A stretch of 64,000 nucleotides of DNA, from NCBI GenBank assembly GCA_039545315.1, contig BCIM01000001.1, forward strand, positions 124,001-188,000. Direction: 5' to 3'. Below are positions 57,607 through 64,000 of this stretch, piece after piece. A program made the position numbers and the translations under genes. The stretch's first letter is position 1. The number at the start of each line of letters is the position of its first letter. The notes under the pieces are model-generated. The model was not told where the DNA came from. It was given only the letters and a program-made list of their open reading frames with translations, and did not search any database. The DNA is from Kondoa malvinella. Taxonomy: Eukaryota; Basidiomycota; Agaricostilbomycetes; Agaricostilbales; Kondoaceae.

Positions 57607-57880
57607 TCACGCTCCTGAAGGCGGATATTGTCCTTCGAAAGACGGCACCGTAAAAGACTCATACAGCACCTCCGAGGTTGCTCGATGATATTCGCAAATT
57701 TGCTGCAGGTCCTGGATAAAAGTGAGCGCAGTAATCTCCTGCTTGAAGCATATTACTGACCTCGTCTGGTATCTCCGATTGAGCGTGTTGTTGAGCGGCT
57801 GTTTGCACTGCAAAGACGGCGAAAAGTTGTCTGCCTAGAGCCATTCGAAGAGGAACGTTAGAGCAAGATTGTTCAAGCAT
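57607..57880 (-). CDS. small hypothetical protein
   Basis: Two exons (57880-57761, 57711-57607) with a 49-nt GTCAGT...TCCAG intron encode 74 residues. The N-terminal helix (MALGRQLFAVFAVQTAAQQH) has amphipathic character; the rest is DLQQICEYHRATSEVLYESF followed by a short Pro/Gly tail. No family recognised. The splice signals and a frame-conserving junction support it as real, but it is short and unconfirmed. Confidence 0.45.
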
Positions 57881-58486
57881 GATGTCTCGACCAGCGAGTA
57901 AGATGAGAAGATGAAGGATCGACTAGATGGAAGACGAGCAAGAGAGAGCGAAAGCGAGCCAAGTCATAGACGGGACGAGGCGAGGCAAGCACAGCAACCG
58001 GTCAGATTCCACTGGTCGTCATTATAAGCAACAAGGGTAAGAGGGAGTGCGCAGAGCGTCTAGAGTGATCAGTAAACGAAAAGCAATCAGAAGCGCTGAG
58101 AACGATGTATCGGAAGGTAAGTTCGGTACTTGAAAGATCCATTGACAGCACAGGCGTTTGGCTGTCGATGGTGCATTTTCGAGGCATCACGCAAGGGAAA
58201 GGAGATGACTACTGGAATTCATGACTTCAGGACAAAATCAGTCCGTAGCAGGATCTGCGAGCCAAAGAGCGAATTAGCTTTATCTCCTCAGGATCATACC
58301 TTGAGAGATACTGTTGTCTTGCAGGACGATGAAAGATCTAAACCAAGCCGGTTGTCCTGCCATTTCTGCCAGAGTCTGCCAGTGGTACATCGCGTGAAAT
58401 TGAGCTTGCCAGAAGTGCAGTTCAGAGACACAAAGGCTTGTTCTAGCGCGAGAGTCTGTTCATAGCGTGATAGCATTACAGGTATG
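57881..58486. other. intergenic region between small gene and CDC31
   Basis: About 600 bp. A possible two-exon minus-strand frame (58476-58303, then about 58258-58223) of some 70 residues can be spliced with good signals, but it begins 10 bp after the centrin stop and resembles nothing I know. I do not call it a gene. Confidence 0.4.
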
Positions 58487-59375
58487 TTACTATACCAACA
58501 TCAGTATAGATCTACTACCCGAGGTAGAAATCTTACCAAATCATCCGTCATTATACTGATCTGTAAGCCACGAAGCAACAAGGATGAGCGATCATCCAGC
58601 ATGCTCTCGAACGCTTACGAATTCCGCTTCTGATATCTCCCCATCCTGATCTAGGTCAAATTCATCTATCATAGCTTGTCTGTCCCTCGGCAAATCAGCT
58701 ACAGTCCTCCCACTTCATCTGATGTCAACTTACAGCTCCTCCTCATCCAGCGGTTCTTGCAATTCTTTCGCAACCCTCCGTAAGTTGCGTATTGAAATCT
58801 TGCCCGTCCCATCATCGTCAAAAAGCCGAAACGCTTTCCTCACTTCATCTAATGGGTCTCTTGACAATATCCTATCCGTCACTATAGCCCAAAATCAGCT
58901 CAAACAGAAGGAAAGGGCGAGGAAGCAGCAGCATACTGAGTTTGATGAATTCATCAAATTCCATTTTACCTGATCCATGCTTGTCTTGATCTCGTATAAT
59001 TTTGAGCACTTCTGCTTTCTTTAGATCAAAACCTAATGCCCGCATCGCTACTTTGAGTTCATGGTAATCTATCGCCTACACATGCGACAATGCTGTATTA
59101 GCTCTTCGGTTCACCCAGCCGTGAGAGACGGATAGCTTGAGTACTTGTCCAAGCAGCTGGACTTGGGCTTCTCCGTATAGAGTGACCGGCAGACCAATAG
59201 CAGAAAGGCAGAGAACAAGAGAGAGATAAGAGCAACTCACTCCATCTTTATCCGTGTCAAACAGTTCAAAAGCTTCTTTAACTTCTTGCCGTTGCTCTTC
59301 TGTTAGCTCTGGCCTCGAGACTGGTGCTGAAGTATTGGGCCGTCGCTTGTTTTTAGGTGTTGGGTATAGAGACAT
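58487..59375 (-). CDS. CDC31: centrin (CDC31)
   Basis: EF-hand calcium protein of the spindle pole body, also in TREX-2 and the XPC repair complex in other fungi. It has 169 residues; exons 59375-59241, 59075-58937, 58881-58734, 58679-58619, 58560-58537, and a final exon carrying only TAA. Four EF loops: [36 protein letters not shown] and [12 protein letters not shown]. The end [10 protein letters not shown] matches other centrins. If the last 47-nt intron (GTAAGA...TATAG) is not removed, the protein continues 12 more residues to a TGA at 58500-58498. The second coding exon follows a 165-nt intron, long for this region. Confidence 0.93.
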
Positions 59376-60058
59376 GGTAGAGAGCGTCAGGCGGGCAGCG
59401 AGCGCGTTGTAGCAGATGCAGAGGCGATTTGATTATGGATTGACGCGTGAATTGAGCAGCTATAGCTTGCGAGGCTGTTTTGGTCGAACTTGTTACAGAC
59501 GCGTGAAATTTGGGTCATGCAAGTCTAGCTACAATTAGGTACAGTGTCTTAATCGAAACTTCTACACCTATCTGATGCAGTGAGCCCCATTGCCTGCTCG
59601 ATGCGTCCGGGCGAGTCTAGAAGTGTTCTTTCCCTCCCTCCGGTTTGGATATAGGTATTAGGTCTTCTGAGGCAATAATAGGACGACTAAAGTGGTGCTT
59701 TGCTGTTAGCATGCCGATGAGAGAAGGAAAAGCAGGGGTTTTAGAAGCACTGACGACCCGAATATCCAAGCCAAGACAGACATTACAAACTTCAAAGATT
59801 CAGGTAATGAGGGAGAAGGAAGAAGACAGGCCCAAGAGCTGTTGATGAGCAAGCTCTCTAAGCGGTATCACAGGCGTCAACAGGCAGACAGCGCGGTACG
59901 GCGGGTGAAACGAGCAATACTCTTGCTATCGCATTACTATCTGTAAACCGTCAAGCCCAGAATCAGCTTGAGCAGAAGCACATCTAGCACAAGAGACTCA
60001 CCATATCAATTCCCACTATAATACAAATCACCTTGTTCGCCTCGAGCGAATCATGGAT
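59376..60058. promoter_or_regulatory. intergenic region upstream of CDC31, downstream of PFD1
   Basis: About 680 bp. Short open frames only, the longest starting with TTG at 59645. Presumed CDC31 promoter and PFD1 3' UTR. Confidence 0.5.
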
Positions 60059-60602
60059 TTACGCCTGCGCTTTCTCCAACCTCGCGTAAAACTCTTGCAG
60101 TGATGATTGTGTGCCTTTGAGCTCCTTCTCCACGTACTTGTGAATTTACTCATGTTAGCTGAAGAGCAAATGCCGCAGCGTTAAACTTACCTTGAACTTC
60201 TTTGTCAAAGCAGCTACGTCCTCTACCGCTTCAGTTTCCTTCTTCTTGAGTGATTTGGTAATGGCTTTCGGCTCTTGCATCACAAACCTGTGCACTTGCC
60301 AATAAGTCAAACACCCGCAGTGTCAGATCCGCGAGCGCACATCTTGCCAACCCCTTCATACATGACTGTGTTTGGATCTTCGTTCAATACTTCATTCACT
60401 TGAGCTTGAACGATGCGTAATTTCCTGCTTTCCCTATCTTTCGACTCTACTTGTTGCTGAAGCAGGCCAAGTTGAGAAGTTTGTTCTTTCGCTTGAGATT
60501 GTAGCCGTCGAAATATCTGAACGACGATGAGAACGACGCTCAGCTGACTTTGGAGGGATCTAGAACTGAGTGTGTACATACATCTATTTGACCTTGATCC
60601 AT
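60059..60602 (-). CDS. PFD1: prefoldin subunit 1
   Basis: Beta-type prefoldin subunit that delivers actin and tubulin to the CCT chaperonin. It has 123 residues in four exons: 60602-60582, 60516-60341, 60287-60191, 60136-60059. Two long coiled-coil helices flank the beta-hairpin region; the family blocks are EQTSQLGLLQQQVESKDRES, YEGVGKMFVMQEPKAI and LKKKETEAVEDVAALTKKFK, with a second helix ending EFYARLEKAQA. It is divergent from the E2 gene with 82 bp between start codons. Confidence 0.93.
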
Positions 60603-60684
60603 CCCTGCGCTGGTTGGCTGTACTTGGGTGACCGCGAGTCAGCTTGACCACGGACCATCTCTTAATTGAGCGCCAACAGCAGCC

Positions 60685-61759
<1,075 letters not shown>

Positions 61760-62487
61760 TCCGGTTCCTATACTTTGTTTCGTATGTCTTGTCTTTCAAC
61801 GGATTTGAAGGTTGTCGCTAATATGGTTATAGACGTCACTCTCTCGGTCCACTTTTGTACTTTTGCATGCATCCACGGCTTTGTGTCATTTTTATGCTCG
61901 ATCGTTCGTCTGGAGCGTCATTCGGCTCATTCATGAACGTTCGGCTCTTCTTCTGCATCCTCAACTGTTACACCTGCTGCAGCTCCTTGCGACTTATTGG
62001 TGCACCAGTGATCCATTCTCATCTCTCGCTTTCGATTCTCATGTCCGAGCGGTCGCCCGATCCAAAACAATCACAAACGTTCGGATCCTCCCTGGGCATC
62101 GGTCTACCTCATGCGTTCTCCATTACTGATATTCGATCGCAAGGAGCTGTTGAACAGTAAAGACGCGTTTTCCTTTTGTTTATCTGTTGTTTCCCCCTCC
62201 TCTCGCGATCAAACTTCCCGCTCACTCCCTCGCGTTCAATTAATCAAGGTTTGCCGGGATACACTCTACGCTAGTCTACCGCATGCCGCCTACGCGCTAA
62301 ACTATCCCCTCCTTTGCATATCTCGTAGGCGTCAAAACATGTCTTGACCAGATCCGGTCAATTTGATTCTCTTTCTCTTTTGATAATAGATTACAAGACC
62401 GACTCGACATTCTTTTGACACCCACATTCATTTAAATTCTACAACTCTCTTTTTGGCAATCCTCTCTCTTTCATCTGTTCGAGCAAG
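61760..62487. promoter_or_regulatory. intergenic region upstream of the DUF1996 gene
   Basis: About 730 bp, strongly pyrimidine-rich from 61850 onward on the + strand, consistent with a long fungal 5' leader. The open frames here are low-complexity Ser/Leu and unsupported. Confidence 0.5.
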
Positions 62488-64000
62488 ATGCTGCGTCTAT
62501 CAAGTGCTCTACTCGTTTTGGGCTACCTGAGTCAAGCAGAAGCCTTTTGGCGTATGCCATGCAAGGTTAGTTTTGTCTTCTCCCTTGCATCACAGTCAGC
62601 TGATTACATGCCAGGTCTTGACCAAGGAGAGACTAGATCCTATTGTCAGTCCTGGAGGAGTGTCCGGTCATGTCCATAACGTGTTTGTCTCTCCGTTTTT
62701 CACTCCAACAGTTGACTGATGCACAAAACAGCGTAGGAGGAAGTAACTTCGCAGCAACGACTTCATTCGACATTTTGCAAAAGTCGGAATGTACCTCTTG
62801 TCAAGGTTCGTGTCATCCCGAATGCAAGGAGACGACGTTAGCTGAGATGATATGGATAGTGACGCAAGATTTGTCAAACTATTGGGTACCGGAGTTGTAT
62901 TTTCAATATGGCAATGGTAGTTTCGAAGCTGTCGACGGCGGTGATATCCTGGTACGTCCTCGTTACTTGAAGGTTCGACCTTGCTGATTCGTGCGATAGG
63001 TCTATTACCTCGTAAGCTTAGCAGCGAGGGCACTGGATCTTGCTGAAGTGACTGCAGCAACGAGGCGACACTGCGGACGAGAAGATTCACGCGTAAGTCG
63101 CTTCGAAAAGATGCAGCACCAAGCTGATAGATTGTACCAGTTTCCCAGATGGACTTCGCATGATCTCTGGCGATCCTTTCCTCCGCTCTTACACCAAGAC
63201 TCTCGAACAGCAAGCTATCAACTTTGTTTGCTTGCGTAAGTCTTTTGACTAAGTGTCTGGACCGGCCTGAGATCTACTGTAGGATACAGCGCTGGCGAGA
63301 AGAACACGGAGACTAATGAGCTACCGAACTCCAATTGTGAGGCTGGTCTAAGAAGCCAAGTCGCTTTCCCTTGTGAGTTTCGTCTCTTTGGCAATGCAAG
63401 ACCGCTAATAGCTATGCAGCGTGCTGGAATGGCAAGGACCTTGATAGCCCAAACCACAAGAGTCATATGGCCTTTCCTTCAGGCATCACTACTGGCAAAT
63501 GTCCTTCCACTCACCCCGTATGTCCCATGCCGCTTTGAAACAGACAGGAAGGCTCATTGAAGCGTAGGTCCGTTTGATTACGATCTTCTACGAGGTATAT
63601 ACAAGCGTTCTTCGGCTTTGAGAATTATCTGACCGTTGCATCCAGGTCTTCTGGAATGTCGACAAACATTGGGCAAAGATTGACCAAGCCATGAATAAGA
63701 ATCAGCCTTTCGTGTTTGCACAGGGCGATTCGACCGGCTATGGCTAGTACGCTCGTATCAAAGCCTTCTCCTAATCACCTGACACGCTTTTGTACTTCAG
63801 TCACGGTGACTTCTCTGACGGATGGTCAGTCTTTGTGCTGTATGCCACACGATGATCCTGACAGCTTGATGCAGGGACAAAAAGGTCCTGCAAGAAGCCA
63901 TTGATGTGTGCACTTACGAGTCTGGTGTCATTGAAGAATGCAAGATTTTCGACCTTCACTACGGCGATTGCAAAAAGGTTAGTAATTCCTGATCTAGTCA
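62488..64000 (+). CDS. secreted DUF1996 protein (3' truncated by window edge)
   Basis: Starts MLRLSSALLVLGYLSQAEAF, a signal peptide, then WRMPCKVLTKERLDPIVSPG and HVHNVVGGSNFAATTSFD. Exons: 62488-62565, 62615-62682, 62732-62951, 63000-63011, 63058-63092, 63141-63235, 63283-63372, 63420-63517, 63568-63594, 63646-63746, 63801-63824, 63875-63977, continuing beyond the window after a GTTAGT donor at 63978. Family blocks: FPDGLRMISGDPF, CWNGKDLDSPNHKSHMAFP, GDSTGYGYHGDFSDGWD. DUF1996 proteins are fungal and extracellular; the WSC domain that often follows would lie outside. Exon 4 is 12 nt. Function unknown, possibly carbohydrate-active. Confidence 0.9.

Noticed and set aside
58223..58476. Two-exon minus-strand small ORF just downstream of CDC31
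   Set aside because: Good splice signals, but it starts 10 bp after the centrin stop and has no recognisable features; insufficient to call.

Overview
The window is eukaryotic nuclear DNA from a fungus, most likely a basidiomycete. Genes are packed on both strands and carry about 5 introns each, mostly 45-60 nt. They include fungal-specific families: fused EGT1, PET127, ATG15, an NGI1-like DUF3605 protein, a DUF1996 secreted protein and an MRP-type ABC transporter. The intron density and length resemble Tremellomycetes and relatives, but the sequence alone does not fix the class. I rebuilt every gene model by eye from splice signals, reading frame and family alignment. In every complete model the exon lengths sum to a multiple of three.

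Layout. 1-12.3 kb: the 3' end of an unidentified gene, a hypothetical gene, RAD5 (post-replication repair) and RAV1 (V-ATPase assembly) tail to tail, then a bHLH factor. 12.9-20.2 kb: EGT1 (ergothioneine), ARL8, PET127 (mitochondrial RNA) and DPH3 (diphthamide). 21-31.7 kb: an SFP1-like factor, an NADP-type alcohol dehydrogenase, ATG15 lipase, an FHA protein, a COX14-like peptide, the splicing pair U1C/LSM3 head to head, and a DUF4604 protein. 31.7-33.7 kb: a poor-quality, gene-poor segment with Ns, a tandem repeat and an AT-rich island. 33.7-42.4 kb: a coiled-coil protein, RPA43 and BUD23 (ribosome biogenesis, divergent), an NGI1-like protein and a haloalkane-dehalogenase-like hydrolase. 42.8-54 kb: a 21-exon ABCC transporter, DUS2, IPP1, a TLC-domain membrane protein and a WRAP53-like WD protein. 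55-64 kb: an Msn2-like zinc-finger factor, a small unknown gene, CDC31 centrin, PFD1, a Ubc4/5-like E2 and the start of a DUF1996 secreted protein.

Most genes are housekeeping, and no operon, CRISPR array, tRNA, rRNA or recognisable transposon was seen. The most interesting points concern gene architecture. There are many very small exons (coding pieces of 3-25 nt), introns as short as 34 nt, several GC-AG introns, and a set of stop-free introns whose length is a multiple of three. Functionally related or compact divergent pairs share promoters of 56-140 bp. The best candidate for unusual biology is the dehalogenase-like gene: it resembles the bacterial DhlA family, and an intron splits the codon of its catalytic aspartate.
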